From positions 1-51,931 of the forward strand of contig JASLVM010000002.1 in the NCBI GenBank assembly GCA_030741355.1: DNA of 51,931 nt. The letters are read 5' to 3'. The notes below the pieces were generated by a model. That model saw only the letters and a list, made by a program, of their open reading frames with translations, searched no databases and was not told the DNA's origin. This document shows, piece after piece, positions 17,124-26,603 of this stretch (position 1 is the stretch's first letter; every line of letters starts with the position of its first letter). The position numbers were made by a program, and so were the translations under genes. This DNA is from Candidatus Poseidonia sp. (lineage in GTDB: Archaea; Thermoplasmatota; Poseidoniia; Poseidoniales; Poseidoniaceae).

Positions 17124-20042
17124 ATGCTTCTTGACCCACCACCGACTCCAATGACCATGGACAGCGAGGCGTCAGCCACCGAAGCCTTGCGCCATGCTCT
17201 TGACCGAGCCGCAGCGGCGATGAAAGACACCTTCCAACAGCGATTGAGTGCACTCTACAGCACCGTATTGGCATCTCCGGGTACAGTTCTGACGTTGTTC
17301 ATTGTCATCAGTGCTGTCTTCGCCCAACAGGGAATGGCCTTTCAAGAGCAAATCGACGGTGACGTGGAAATTTTCCTCCCCGACGGCGCTTCATCAACCG
17401 ACCTGTTGTTGGAGGTTCGAACGGAATGGTCAACCGATTTGGCCGTGATTTACATCACCACCCCCAACGCCAAGAATCCAAACGACACCACCAACATCAC
17501 CGACGAGGCGATCTTGAACGAAATCAGTTGGCTTGAAGGTGATGACCGCAACATTGGCGGTGATTCAACCAGCAGAGGCATGGATTTTGACAAAGACGAC
17601 CACGGTCGCAACGACGGTGTACTGTGGATCATCTCTCCTGCTCAAGTGATTAAAGAGATCAATTCTGCCGATGGGCGCTTCAATAATTCCCTTTGTGTGC
17701 ATGGAGTGAATAATCGCTTACCTGTTGCACTGGATTGTGAATTATTGCCCGAGGGTGGCGAATATGCAATCCCGAGCCAGGACCGAATCGACCAAATCAT
17801 CGAAGAATCAAACGGTGCTTTCGACGCGCTGATCAAGGATACCAACGACATGGACCCCACCGTTGACAGCGACGGTGATGGAAACTACACCAACGACATG
17901 GATGGCGACGGCATTTGGGACACGACCGCCATCGTCGTCGGTATGCATCACAACCCCTCCGTCACGGGAGACTGGGAAGATTTCTCTGCGCTCTTGAATC
18001 ACTTCCAAGACATCATCGATGACCGCCCATCGGAGTATCGGAACACCGAATCCATCACGGTCACGGGGTTGACCAAAGTCTTGGAGGACATCTCCGACGC
18101 CATCTACGAGGATTTGTTGATGATTCTTCCATGGTCGGTCCTGTTCACCGTCCTGGTCATCACGGCCCTTCATCGGTCGGCCAAAGTCGTCGTCATCACG
18201 GGCACACCCATCTTGATGGCGCTCGCCATCACGTTCGGTTCTTCGGTGGTCATGGACATCACCTTGACGCCGATGATCGTCGCAACGTTCCCGATACTCA
18301 TTGGTTTAGGCGTGGACTATGCCTTGCACATGGTCAACAGAATCGAAGAAGTCAGACGAAAAGAAATCGATAAAGCGCATGATGAGAACGAACGACGCAG
18401 AAAACGGGGGGAACCTGAACAGGCTGTTCCCGACCTGTGGGACTTGGAATTTTACAAATCCTGCGTGATGGAGATGACCCGTTCAACCGGCGTCGCTGTT
18501 TTCCTCTCCGCCATGACGACCATCGTCGGTTTTTCAGTCCTCATTGCACCGATGATTGTCCCCATTGCGCCGATTCGGTCGGTTGGCGTCACTTTGGTTA
18601 TTGGCATCTCTTCAACACTGATATTGAGCATCGTTTTGGTCCCGACGCTTGCGTGGATGTTGAGGTTCAACAAACGGAGCAATCCCGGTGTGTGGAAGAA
18701 CATCGGGCAGGCACCCATCAAAGGGTTCCTCATCGTCATCCTTCTCGCAGGTTCAGTGACCGCCTACGGCGTGGCCAATATGGATGAATTGAACAAGCCG
18801 ATCACCGGTTCTTCCGAAGCACCCGATGGCATTGAATCGCTCAATTCTCTAGCAGAGTACTCCCGCCAATTCAGCAGCGGTCAAACATCGCTCTTCATCT
18901 ATGACGCCTCTGAACGGCCGAATAACAACAACACCGAGCCGATTCGGGATTTACCCGTGCTGGATTCGATGGATGCGATGGAGTATCAAATTGACCAGGT
19001 TGACGAGACATCGACGACCAGCATCATCACGTTCCTCAAAGCGGTTCCTGCAACCATCACGTTGGCTGATGGTATCACCCTCGGCGATGGTTCACTGTGG
19101 GACTTGCTGCACGATCCTTGTTGGGAGAGCGAAGACCTGCTTGACCCCGATTGTGCAGGTTGGACACTCGTGCCTTTGAGCGAGCGAGAAGCGCTTCGAA
19201 AGGACATGGTCAACGTGGCGTTTGACACGCTGTCCGCCGAAGTCCAATCCATGCTGATGAACGAAGACAACACGAAGGCCATCGTGTACGTGACCCAGCC
19301 GTACATGAACCTCAATGTAGCTGGAGAACTGCGTGATGAAATTGATGACATCCTTGGCGAAGGCCCGACGCTGTTGAACACCCGAACCTCCTTGCTCACC
19401 GGCGGCCTTCCTGTTTCCTTGGACATCAACGAGGGGATTCACGACACGCAAACCACAACGACGTTGCTCACGCTTCTCGTTCTCACCGTCTTGTTGATGT
19501 TCGTGTTCCGTTCACCTCGCCTGGGCATCTACACCATGATTCCTGTCGCCGTGGTCATCCTCTGGCAACCCCTGTTGATGCAAAGTGGGGATGTCAACGT
19601 GAACATCTTCACAGCGATGATCGGAACCATCGTCTTCGGAATCGGCGTGGACGACTCCATCCACGTGATGCACCGTATACGAGAGGAAGGTGAATCCCCT
19701 CACGGCATGGCTTCAGCGATTGAAGAAACAGGCCAAACCATCTTCGAGACGACCATCACCACCGTCTCTGGTATCGCAGCGGGTTTCCTTGCCGCCTTCC
19801 CCGGCCTTGAGAATTTCTTCATGCTGATGTGTTTACTCATCATCTTCGCCTTCGTAACCAGTGCATTCCTCCTGCCCGCCATCTTCACCGCAGAACACGT
19901 TGCACGTGCCAAAATCAAAGGACACCCCTCATGGATTGATTTCGGAGAAGGCGTGGCACTCAGCGATTCGGCCGTGATGAAGCCAATGGATGCCGTCATC
20001 CCGGGGAGCTTATGGGCCGAAGGTGGAGGGAGTAGGGAGTAA
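17124..20042 (+). CDS. RND-superfamily (MMPL-type) exporter with Asp-rich insert
   Basis: A 972-residue protein with the duplicated 6+6 helix layout of RND/MMPL proteins. The essential Asp motifs appear in both halves: GLGVDYALHMVNRI and GIGVDDSIHVMHRI. A first large extracytoplasmic loop follows TM1, and a second follows the mid-protein helix near GSVTAYGV. The first loop carries an insert with DSDGDGNYTNDMDGDGIWD (about residues 249-267), which resembles calcium-binding type 3 repeats. It probably exports lipids or other hydrophobic substrates; the substrate is not known. Alternative starts are 17151 and 17157. The last six codons are encoded by the P1 strand of the opposing RNase P RNA gene. 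Confidence 0.87.
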   Translation: MLLDPPPTPMTMDSEASATEALRHALDRAAAAMKDTFQQRLSALYSTVLASPGTVLTLFIVISAVFAQQGMAFQEQIDGDVEIFLPDGASSTDLLLEVRTEWSTDLAVIYITTPNAKNPNDTTNITDEAILNEISWLEGDDRNIGGDSTSRGMDFDKDDHGRNDGVLWIISPAQVIKEINSADGRFNNSLCVHGVNNRLPVALDCELLPEGGEYAIPSQDRIDQIIEESNGAFDALIKDTNDMDPTVDSDGDGNYTNDMDGDGIWDTTAIVVGMHHNPSVTGDWEDFSALLNHFQDIIDDRPSEYRNTESITVTGLTKVLEDISDAIYEDLLMILPWSVLFTVLVITALHRSAKVVVITGTPILMALAITFGSSVVMDITLTPMIVATFPILIGLGVDYALHMVNRIEEVRRKEIDKAHDENERRRKRGEPEQAVPDLWDLEFYKSCVMEMTRSTGVAVFLSAMTTIVGFSVLIAPMIVPIAPIRSVGVTLVIGISSTLILSIVLVPTLAWMLRFNKRSNPGVWKNIGQAPIKGFLIVILLAGSVTAYGVANMDELNKPITGSSEAPDGIESLNSLAEYSRQFSSGQTSLFIYDASERPNNNNTEPIRDLPVLDSMDAMEYQIDQVDETSTTSIITFLKAVPATITLADGITLGDGSLWDLLHDPCWESEDLLDPDCAGWTLVPLSEREALRKDMVNVAFDTLSAEVQSMLMNEDNTKAIVYVTQPYMNLNVAGELRDEIDDILGEGPTLLNTRTSLLTGGLPVSLDINEGIHDTQTTTTLLTLLVLTVLLMFVFRSPRLGIYTMIPVAVVILWQPLLMQSGDVNVNIFTAMIGTIVFGIGVDDSIHVMHRIREEGESPHGMASAIEETGQTIFETTITTVSGIAAGFLAAFPGLENFFMLMCLLIIFAFVTSAFLLPAIFTAEHVARAKIKGHPSWIDFGEGVALSDSAVMKPMDAVIPGSLWAEGGGSRE

Positions 20043-20327
20043 GCCCCTTTCTGTTACCTTTCGGTGACCGCATTCAACTGTGCATCCTACCTGTCCCTCG
20101 TCGTGCAGAGTCAACGGGACGGTTTGGACTTGCTCCGGCGGGGTGGCTCGTCTCATCGACAACAAGGCAACCTCGGTCTTTCAACGTCATTGTACACACC
20201 TTGCATCGTTCGTTTCTGCAGCCTTGACCCAACCATTTCTGTTTGCTTCCTTGTGGTAGCCGCCTGCACTGTGGAGAGGGGACTTTCCTCAGAGTCGAAC
20301 TCTGTCAGCGGTCCTCCTACTCCCTCC
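20025..20327 (-). ncRNA. rnpB: RNase P RNA (type A)
   Basis: Catalytic RNA that matures tRNA 5' ends, about 303 nt. P1 is a perfect 12-bp helix between GGAGGGAGTAGG (20327-20316) and CCTACTCCCTCC (20036-20025). CR-I reads GAGGAAAGTCCCC, and CR-V reads ACAGAAAGGGGCTTAC. Together they form P4 with the universal bulged U: AAG-U-CCCC against GGGG-CUU. A P3 hairpin (CAGAG-TTCGA-CTCTG) and the CR-IV-like GGAGCAAGTCCAAAC are in the expected order. The 3' P1 strand overlaps the last 18 nt of the opposing RND gene. The 1,663-residue gene ends 51 nt upstream on the same strand, and I see no clear TATA box in that gap. Confidence 0.95.
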
Positions 20328-20378
20328 AAACGCCGGTGTGAACCGCTCTCATTTCAATGCGACCCCAGCCAAAACCCA

Positions 20379-23300
20379 TCAATTGTAGGGGTTTTCACCG
20401 GGTGAGAGGGCTTCTTGAGGTCCGCCGTAGGGGCCAGCGCCCTGGGATGGTTGGACGGGGGTTTGTCTTACTGAATTCAAAGAAGGAGGTCGTTTGTTGG
20501 CAGGAACTTCTTCTCGGCGCAAACCAACGACGAGCAGCCCGATGAGGCCAGCTGTGAGAAGACCGACCACCGTCAGCAAAGCAGGGTTGACGGTGCTGAT
20601 GGTCCCCAAAACACCGTCTGAGCGCGGTTCTTCAACCAGCACTGTTTTTGATTGAGAATTTGGTCCATTAACGATACTCAATTCAAGCCATTGTGAACCG
20701 TCTCGTCCGGGTTTCCAAAGGTACTGATAGACCATCTGTTCCCCCGATTGGATGTCGATGACGCGAGCATCCAGTCGAGTTCGTGCACCGCTTGATTCAA
20801 CCTGCTCAAGGACCAAATTGGCCTCGCCATCAGCCAAGCCACCGTTTGTTATGAGGGCAGACACTTCCACGAGATCCCCTTGGTGAATATCGCTTCCGGG
20901 TTTCATATCGATGTCAGAGATGTCGTAAAGGGGAACTCGCTGTTCAAGATTCCACACTCGCAAAGGTGCATCGATGTCGTTGAAGATAGAATCGATACTC
21001 AACCCCGCCTCATCAGCACCCGTGACCCATATGCGAAGTTCGACCGCCTTGGTTCTGAATGCAGGGAGCATCAAATCGTCCAAGTCCAATGTGCACCGAA
21101 CGGGAATTGACGCTCCATTGGTCCGTTCGCCCAGAATTTCCAACGGGAGGCTTCCGTTATCGAAGACATAGGAATTCAATCCCAATCCTGCCTCATTCAA
21201 GGACCAGTGCAAGCGAAGCGATTCAGCATCTAATCGAGCGTTCTCATCAAGACGCAGTTCAAATTGCAATCCTTCCCACTCCTCTTCGGCCAACATGTTG
21301 TTGAAACCGGGGCGGTCAACAGCCGCCACCCTTGGTGCTTCATTGTCAACAATAAACCAAACAAAAGCCGAATCTTCACCTCTATAGACGGCTCCATTCG
21401 GAGCATCCCTAAGGTCTCCAAACAGACCGTAGGTCCCGTCGAGAAGCGGCGCGAGCATGCTGCCGGTGAAACTACCGTTCACAACTTCAGCTTCCAAATT
21501 GTTCTCACCGAGGGTCAACTCAACATCGAGGGTTTGGCTGGGCAAGGAACCTGTTCGGTGCCACACGAGATCGCCATGAACATCAAACGTGGTCCGAGGT
21601 TGAACCCAGTAGCCCAACGAATCATCATCTTTGTCGGGAAGAGAGATGCGGATTGAATCCGGATCGATGGAAAGTTCACCTGAAAACCTCCAATTGAGCG
21701 GCTCGAGCATGAACCGATTGGATTGCCCCGATTGGTCAAAGAGCGTGATTTCTGGAATCCTCTCAACGGAAGTATCGGGGTCATAACCCCATTCAATGGA
21801 GAAGTTCACGACGTATTCGCCGTTTCGTGAAAACAAATCGTCGGCTTCGGCAGGTACCAATTCGCACGATTCAAGTTCCACATAAGGGTCCATTGAAGTG
21901 CAAATATCCGTGCTTTGATTCCACTGAATCACGGCTGGGTTAGGCGTGTTCGCAGCCAATTGGAGTTCAATTTCAGCAAGGTCAAAGATGCCGTTTTGTT
22001 CCCAGACCGGGACGCGAATCTCGTACCATTCGTGTGGATGGAACCACGGCGATTCAACGCCATCGAACCATCCGAGCGAGGAGGCGCCGAGCGAGGGTGC
22101 ACCGTTGGCGTTCAGTTGCACATGGAACATGGGTTCTGAAAGGCTTCCACCGCCTTCCATAAGGTGGCCTGCACTGTCAGCGACTTCGACCCAACCGACG
22201 AAATAATCCCCTTCCTCAGCAGCACTGGAATCCACCACGGTGCTGTATTCACCCATCAAGACCGAGAGGTTTTCAGGTTGCTCGAGCGGCTTCATTTGAA
22301 CCTCATCAGCATCCATGACACCGTTGTCGTTGTGGTCGTCGACCCAGGAGTGCCAGAGATAGACATCGGCATGGGTCGGCAAATGGGGCCGGTCGGCCAC
22401 GGTAAAGGTGAGCGATGTTCGAGGCGCAATGTCCCGGCTGTCAAAACGTTCCACTGAACGGTCAACAAGGGTCGGTGGGACGTTGTCAAACAGGAAGGTT
22501 TGCGTTAGTGGCAGGGTGCTGACGACGTCCTGACCTCGCAACGGCACCACTTCGATTCCCAAATCCAGTGAAGGGCGACCGAGGGGGATGGTGTAAGGGA
22601 AAAGAGCAACTCCGTCGTTAAGCGAGGTGGTGGTGGCGTATTCATTTCCATCCACCAGGAAACGAACAAGCGATTGTCCCGAGCGAGGGGCTCCTTCCAT
22701 GGTGTTTTCAAAGCCCAACACAACCTCAAGATGAACCACCTCTCCACCTCGGAGATAGGGGAATTCAGCATCTGAACGAATGCCTTCGTTTGAGAGAACG
22801 GACCATGATTTGACCTCGATATCGTTTTCCACGCCTTGGTCATCACCCAAACCAAAGACCTTGGACACAGGGAGCAGGGGGCCTGATGAAGAGATCAAAC
22901 TCACGGAAAGCGTGGCAGATGCCTCGTCGTCCCAGCCGTCAGGGAATCGGAAGTGATGGCGTAATTCAAGGAATTCACCGGACCCCACCGCTGAAATTGA
23001 ACCGGGCATGCCGTCATCAAACCAAAGCAGTGCTGTACCTGATGCCGTGCAAGACGACAATGAGGTTGAAGTGATGGGGAGAGAAGCAACGGGGCAACTC
23101 AGTTTGGATTGTTGTTGAGAACCCGAGAGGTGAAGTTCCACTTGCCAACCCGACTGGGTGGCGTGTGTGAGCGCATCAGTAATCCCAAGGGGTGAGAAAT
23201 CGAAGGTGCCCGCCGACTCAACCCAATCAACGCCTGGAACGAAGGTATCGGTTACATTGTGGACTTCCAACTCAACCGCCTTCACCGAGGCTTGGGACTG

Positions 23301-25370
23301 AACATCGTTGACCGTCAGATACACCGAACCGGTGGCATCCATTCTGACAGGGAGGTTGACGGTTCGTTGGCCGGCCTTGGGAATGGTTGTGGAGAGGGCG
23401 TGGTTCAAACCCATGACCAATGGGTGCCCGGCATTGAGTTCAAGTGAAAGGTCTGCGTCATACGGAGCAAAGACACCGCCGAAGAGCAAATCACCCGAAT
23501 CGAGTGAAGAACCGATACGAACCTCAACGGTGGCCATCGGAAGACCAGCAGGGCCGTGGTTGTTGGATGCCTGCGCAAGGGCGTTGTTGAGCGTGGTGAG
23601 TTCAGAATCATCCAATGAAACCACCAACAAATCCTCGATGTTGGCAAGTGTTCGACTGAGGATATCTTGGCCGTTGACCGCCATCGCCATGAACGGACTG
23701 GCGATGGAACCTGAAGGAGAGGCCACTGCAAAGGAAAAGGCGTCAACGCCTTGTGTTGGAACAGCGATTTCAAGGGAAGCGGTATTTGCAGGAGCAACAG
23801 CTCGAGAAACCCACAGGTCATCGGTCACCAGCGAGTTTTGCAAACCAAACGCACCGTTTCCGATACGATCCATGGACCACTCATCGGCACCATCCAACCC
23901 AACGTCGAGTCGCAAACCGTCCGGTAATGAAGTTCGGACCAATTCAACCTCAACCGAGTCCCAAGTGAAGGTGCCACTGCCCGAGGCGCTGACCATTCGC
24001 AACTGAAACATATGCGCAGGCATTTCAAGCGAAGAACGGTCAACGGCGTCAAGGTCGGTCCAAGATTGTCCTGCATCGGTCGTGAATTGGAGTTGTCCAC
24101 TCCCTGAATGTGTGCTGTCAACGCTTACGGCAGAGAAACCGGACCGAACATGATAGACATCAGAAAGAACAGTTCCTGAACTCGTGATGACGCCGTTGGC
24201 CCAATTCCCACCCTGAATACTCCATCCTTCATCGGTTGGGTCGGTATCAAACTCTTTGCCTAAATGACCGTTGAGCGACCAACTCCGTATCTCGGATGTG
24301 CCGCCACCGGGTGCCTCTTTCATGTGAACCTTGAATCTGAGAAGCGGGTATTGGTGTGAATCGATCATTCCCAAATCCGCCCAGGTGGACGTCAAGCGTT
24401 CAAAGCCGGGCACTGGAGTGTTCGTGGTGGCATCGAGGATTTGCCATTCGAAGACCGAACCCGGTAAGACATGGGCGTCCATGTGAAGCAAGCCGTGCAT
24501 GAGGTTTTCACCTCGTCCAAGGAGTGTTGGCCCGAAGACCTCCGAAGTCCAGTTGCCCTCACCACTACCGGAACCGCCCTGAGGCGTGATGATGATATCG
24601 TCAACCCACGCCGTATCAGAGCCGGAATTGACGCTCCCGTCTTTGGTGTACTTCCATGTCAACGTCTGGGCTGTGGCAGGAATAGAGAACGTTTGCAACC
24701 CGTTGTTCACCGTTCCCGACCAACGTTGGGTGTAACCGCTGTATCTGGAACAAGCGGTGTTGTCAATGCAGAAGATGAGATAGTCAAAACTCCCTTCTGA
24801 GGAAACACTGTACCTGAACGTCCCGCTAGCTGCAGGCAATTGAGAAACATCGAGGGTCATGCTGGATTCTTGATTGTGGCTGATGGTCCCTGCCTTCGCA
24901 AGTTGTGAACCTTGAAGTCGAGTATCTGCTTGAATCGCCCAGTTTGATGTACCCGAGCGCGTCCACTCAGGTGCCCACGTGTTGGATTCGAAATCATAGC
25001 TCCAATCCTGAGGGAGAATTTGAAGTGAGGATTTGTTCACATCCATGCCGTCGTAGGCAGCATTGCCGTCAAAGTCTCCTACATCGGTGAGCACCGAAGC
25101 CATTGAACTCGTCAATGTTGCAGCACCGATATCCAGGTCCAACGATTTGATGGAATGGCCATCTGGAATGGACACTTCGACCCGTTGGTTGGCTCCGTCA
25201 GGCCACGAACCGATGGTCAATTTCTCGGCTTGACCAAGCGGGGTTGTTTCGTTGAGGATCTCATCTAAATCCAGAACATCTTGAACATCATGAGACATGG
25301 GAACAAGGGAGAGAACGAACAAGAGAACGAGCCCGAGCGCCACCGATGCAGGTCGAGCCCTTGCCCTCAT
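20379..25370 (-). CDS. Giant secreted surface protein with C-terminal membrane anchor
   Basis: A 1,663-residue protein. It has a signal peptide (VALGLVLLFVLSLVP), then many beta-rich segments. A jelly-roll-like part occurs around residues 120-270 (Ser/Thr/Trp-rich, with a CIDNTAC cysteine pair). A single EF-hand-like loop, DDHNDNGVMDADE, lies near residue 1025. A CARDB-like domain near 1515-1605 (VEVSALITNGG to LELSIVNGPN) precedes a transmembrane helix (LLTVVGLLTAGLIGLLVVGL). A Pro/Gly-rich cytoplasmic tail ends in NPYN. It is probably an adhesin or cell-surface scaffold; no enzyme motif was found. The rnpB gene lies 51 nt downstream on the same strand. Confidence 0.8.
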   Translation of the reverse strand: MRARARPASVALGLVLLFVLSLVPMSHDVQDVLDLDEILNETTPLGQAEKLTIGSWPDGANQRVEVSIPDGHSIKSLDLDIGAATLTSSMASVLTDVGDFDGNAAYDGMDVNKSSLQILPQDWSYDFESNTWAPEWTRSGTSNWAIQADTRLQGSQLAKAGTISHNQESSMTLDVSQLPAASGTFRYSVSSEGSFDYLIFCIDNTACSRYSGYTQRWSGTVNNGLQTFSIPATAQTLTWKYTKDGSVNSGSDTAWVDDIIITPQGGSGSGEGNWTSEVFGPTLLGRGENLMHGLLHMDAHVLPGSVFEWQILDATTNTPVPGFERLTSTWADLGMIDSHQYPLLRFKVHMKEAPGGGTSEIRSWSLNGHLGKEFDTDPTDEGWSIQGGNWANGVITSSGTVLSDVYHVRSGFSAVSVDSTHSGSGQLQFTTDAGQSWTDLDAVDRSSLEMPAHMFQLRMVSASGSGTFTWDSVEVELVRTSLPDGLRLDVGLDGADEWSMDRIGNGAFGLQNSLVTDDLWVSRAVAPANTASLEIAVPTQGVDAFSFAVASPSGSIASPFMAMAVNGQDILSRTLANIEDLLVVSLDDSELTTLNNALAQASNNHGPAGLPMATVEVRIGSSLDSGDLLFGGVFAPYDADLSLELNAGHPLVMGLNHALSTTIPKAGQRTVNLPVRMDATGSVYLTVNDVQSQASVKAVELEVHNVTDTFVPGVDWVESAGTFDFSPLGITDALTHATQSGWQVELHLSGSQQQSKLSCPVASLPITSTSLSSCTASGTALLWFDDGMPGSISAVGSGEFLELRHHFRFPDGWDDEASATLSVSLISSSGPLLPVSKVFGLGDDQGVENDIEVKSWSVLSNEGIRSDAEFPYLRGGEVVHLEVVLGFENTMEGAPRSGQSLVRFLVDGNEYATTTSLNDGVALFPYTIPLGRPSLDLGIEVVPLRGQDVVSTLPLTQTFLFDNVPPTLVDRSVERFDSRDIAPRTSLTFTVADRPHLPTHADVYLWHSWVDDHNDNGVMDADEVQMKPLEQPENLSVLMGEYSTVVDSSAAEEGDYFVGWVEVADSAGHLMEGGGSLSEPMFHVQLNANGAPSLGASSLGWFDGVESPWFHPHEWYEIRVPVWEQNGIFDLAEIELQLAANTPNPAVIQWNQSTDICTSMDPYVELESCELVPAEADDLFSRNGEYVVNFSIEWGYDPDTSVERIPEITLFDQSGQSNRFMLEPLNWRFSGELSIDPDSIRISLPDKDDDSLGYWVQPRTTFDVHGDLVWHRTGSLPSQTLDVELTLGENNLEAEVVNGSFTGSMLAPLLDGTYGLFGDLRDAPNGAVYRGEDSAFVWFIVDNEAPRVAAVDRPGFNNMLAEEEWEGLQFELRLDENARLDAESLRLHWSLNEAGLGLNSYVFDNGSLPLEILGERTNGASIPVRCTLDLDDLMLPAFRTKAVELRIWVTGADEAGLSIDSIFNDIDAPLRVWNLEQRVPLYDISDIDMKPGSDIHQGDLVEVSALITNGGLADGEANLVLEQVESSGARTRLDARVIDIQSGEQMVYQYLWKPGRDGSQWLELSIVNGPNSQSKTVLVEEPRSDGVLGTISTVNPALLTVVGLLTAGLIGLLVVGLRREEVPANKRPPSLNSVRQTPVQPSQGAGPYGGPQEALSPGENPYN

Positions 25371-25469
25371 GCCCCTACCACGCTCGCTTCAAGGTCTAAA
25401 GGGTTCGGACTTTTTGGCATGGCCGTTTGAAGTGAGAAAGTCCATAGATGGGGTAGACAAGGATTGGGC

Positions 25470-26159
25470 ATGGACGTTGAGGCCTTGAAAGAAGAAGCGG
25501 GTGTGGCCGCCTGTGCTTATGTCAAATCGGGCATGAACGTAGGTCTTGGAACTGGTTCAACCGTAAAATACACCATTTTAGAATTGGGCCGACGTGTACG
25601 TGAAGAGCGTCTAGAAATCGTGGGCGTGCCAACTTCATTGGCCACCAGGGACCTCGCCATGGAGGTCGGCATTCCGCTTGCTGACCTTGACGAACTTGAG
25701 GGATTGGATGTTGTCATCGACGGCACCGATGAGTTTGATCCTCAATTCCAACTCATCAAAGGTGGAGGCGCAGCCTTGCTGCGGGAAAAGGTGGTGGCGC
25801 AATCCTCGGCGAGCATGGTGGTGGTGGCCGACGGCCGCAAGCAGGTGGATACCCTTGGTGCCTTCCCACTCCCGATTGAAGTCACCCCGTTTTCCTACAA
25901 CACCACGAAACGAGCCATTGAGAAGTTGCTCGGCTGTAAAGTTGCCATGAGGCTTTCAAACGAAGTGTTGTTGACAACCGACAACGGGAATTACATTGTC
26001 GATGCGCATACTGGACCTACACTCACGGACCCAGAAGAAACCGAGCGGCGACTCCTGAACCTTGCCGGTGTCGTGCAAGTTGGTCTGTTCAACAACATGT
26101 GCGATGTGGTCGTGCTTGCCTCCTCGGAAGGTGTTTCCATCTTGGAAAAGGGCGATTGA
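25470..26159 (+). CDS. rpiA: Ribose-5-phosphate isomerase A
   Basis: Interconverts ribose 5-phosphate and ribulose 5-phosphate. The 229-residue protein has all family motifs: GLGTGSTVK (25-33), IDGTDEFD (83-90) and KGGGAALLREK (97-107) with the catalytic Glu, then NYIVDA and the GLFNNMCDVV end. The ATG at 25470 is two codons downstream of a TTG at 25464 and is preferred. It is divergent from the giant surface-protein gene; 7-nt GGACTTT/AAAGTCC repeats (25407 and 25437) lie between the two genes. tRNA-Lys follows 58 nt later. Confidence 0.94.
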   Translation: MDVEALKEEAGVAACAYVKSGMNVGLGTGSTVKYTILELGRRVREERLEIVGVPTSLATRDLAMEVGIPLADLDELEGLDVVIDGTDEFDPQFQLIKGGGAALLREKVVAQSSASMVVVADGRKQVDTLGAFPLPIEVTPFSYNTTKRAIEKLLGCKVAMRLSNEVLLTTDNGNYIVDAHTGPTLTDPEETERRLLNLAGVVQVGLFNNMCDVVVLASSEGVSILEKGD

Positions 26160-26189
26160 TGGATTTTCAAAACCCCTTTGCGTGAATCA

Positions 26190-26196
26190 TTAAATA
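26190..26196 (+). promoter_or_regulatory. TATA box of tRNA-Lys
   Basis: TTAAATA (continuing GAC) lies 28 nt upstream of the first base of the tRNA, the expected position for an archaeal TBP site. The same motif, with G for A, precedes the ferredoxin gene at 49848. Confidence 0.7.
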
Positions 26197-26217
26197 GACG
26201 GGGCAAAAGGCCGAGTT

Positions 26218-26291
26218 GGGCCTGTAGCTTAGTCAGGTAGAGCGACGGACTCTTAATCCGTCGGTCGCGGGTTCGAACCCCGTCAGGCCCG
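26218..26291 (+). tRNA. tRNA-Lys (anticodon CUU)
   Basis: A full cloverleaf of 74 nt. The acceptor stem is GGGCCTG/CAGGCCC, the D stem GCTT/GAGC and the anticodon stem ACGGA/TCCGT. The loop CTCTTAA places CUU at 34-36. The T arm is GCGGG-TTCGAAC-CCCGT. The discriminator is G, and CCA is encoded at 26292-26294. No intron is present. The convergent maturation-protease gene ends only 3 nt after the CCA. Confidence 0.97.
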
Positions 26292-26297
26292 CCAAAC

Positions 26298-26594
26298 TCA
26301 ACCCGTCCATCGAGCAACGACGTTCTCCCGAGACACCGGACCAAAATTATGAGAGTCTTCGCTTGAAGTTGGATCGGGTTGGTCACCGGTCAAGAAGAGG
26401 CGCCCGTCTGGCTCAATCCGATGAATGCGCTTGACTAGGAGAACATCCTTCTTGAGAGGATGATGGGCCAAAACCACATCTCCTGATTCAAATCTCATCT
26501 CAGAATGAACCTCAACAAACTGGAGGATTTGGCCATCACGAAACGTAGGCCACATGCTGTCGCCTTGGATGCGCACATCCAAGATGGTCGTCAT
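26298..26594 (-). CDS. sodX: Nickel superoxide dismutase maturation protease (S24/S26-like)
   Basis: A 98-residue protease of the signal-peptidase/LexA-like clan. The nucleophile is Ser13 in the motif QGDSMWPTF and the general base is Lys55 in VLLVKRI. LTGDQPDPTSSEDSHNFGPV is the usual C-terminal box. There is no membrane helix, which fits the cytoplasmic NiSOD maturation proteases rather than a secretory signal peptidase. It starts 9 nt after the NiSOD stop, so both are surely co-transcribed; its role would be removing the nine-residue NiSOD leader. Confidence 0.9.
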   Translation of the reverse strand: MTTILDVRIQGDSMWPTFRDGQILQFVEVHSEMRFESGDVVLAHHPLKKDVLLVKRIHRIEPDGRLFLTGDQPDPTSSEDSHNFGPVSRENVVARWTG

Positions 26595-26603
26595 GAACCG
26601 CCC

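Noticed and set aside
20064-20405. 113-codon plus-strand frame in the gap after the exporter
   Set aside because: The stretch is the RNase P RNA gene on the other strand, with conserved P1, P3 and P4 elements.
25407-25443. GGACTTT and AAAGTCC inverted repeats before rpiA
   Set aside because: Arms of 7 nt with a 23-nt gap are expected by chance in a region of this size; no other support.
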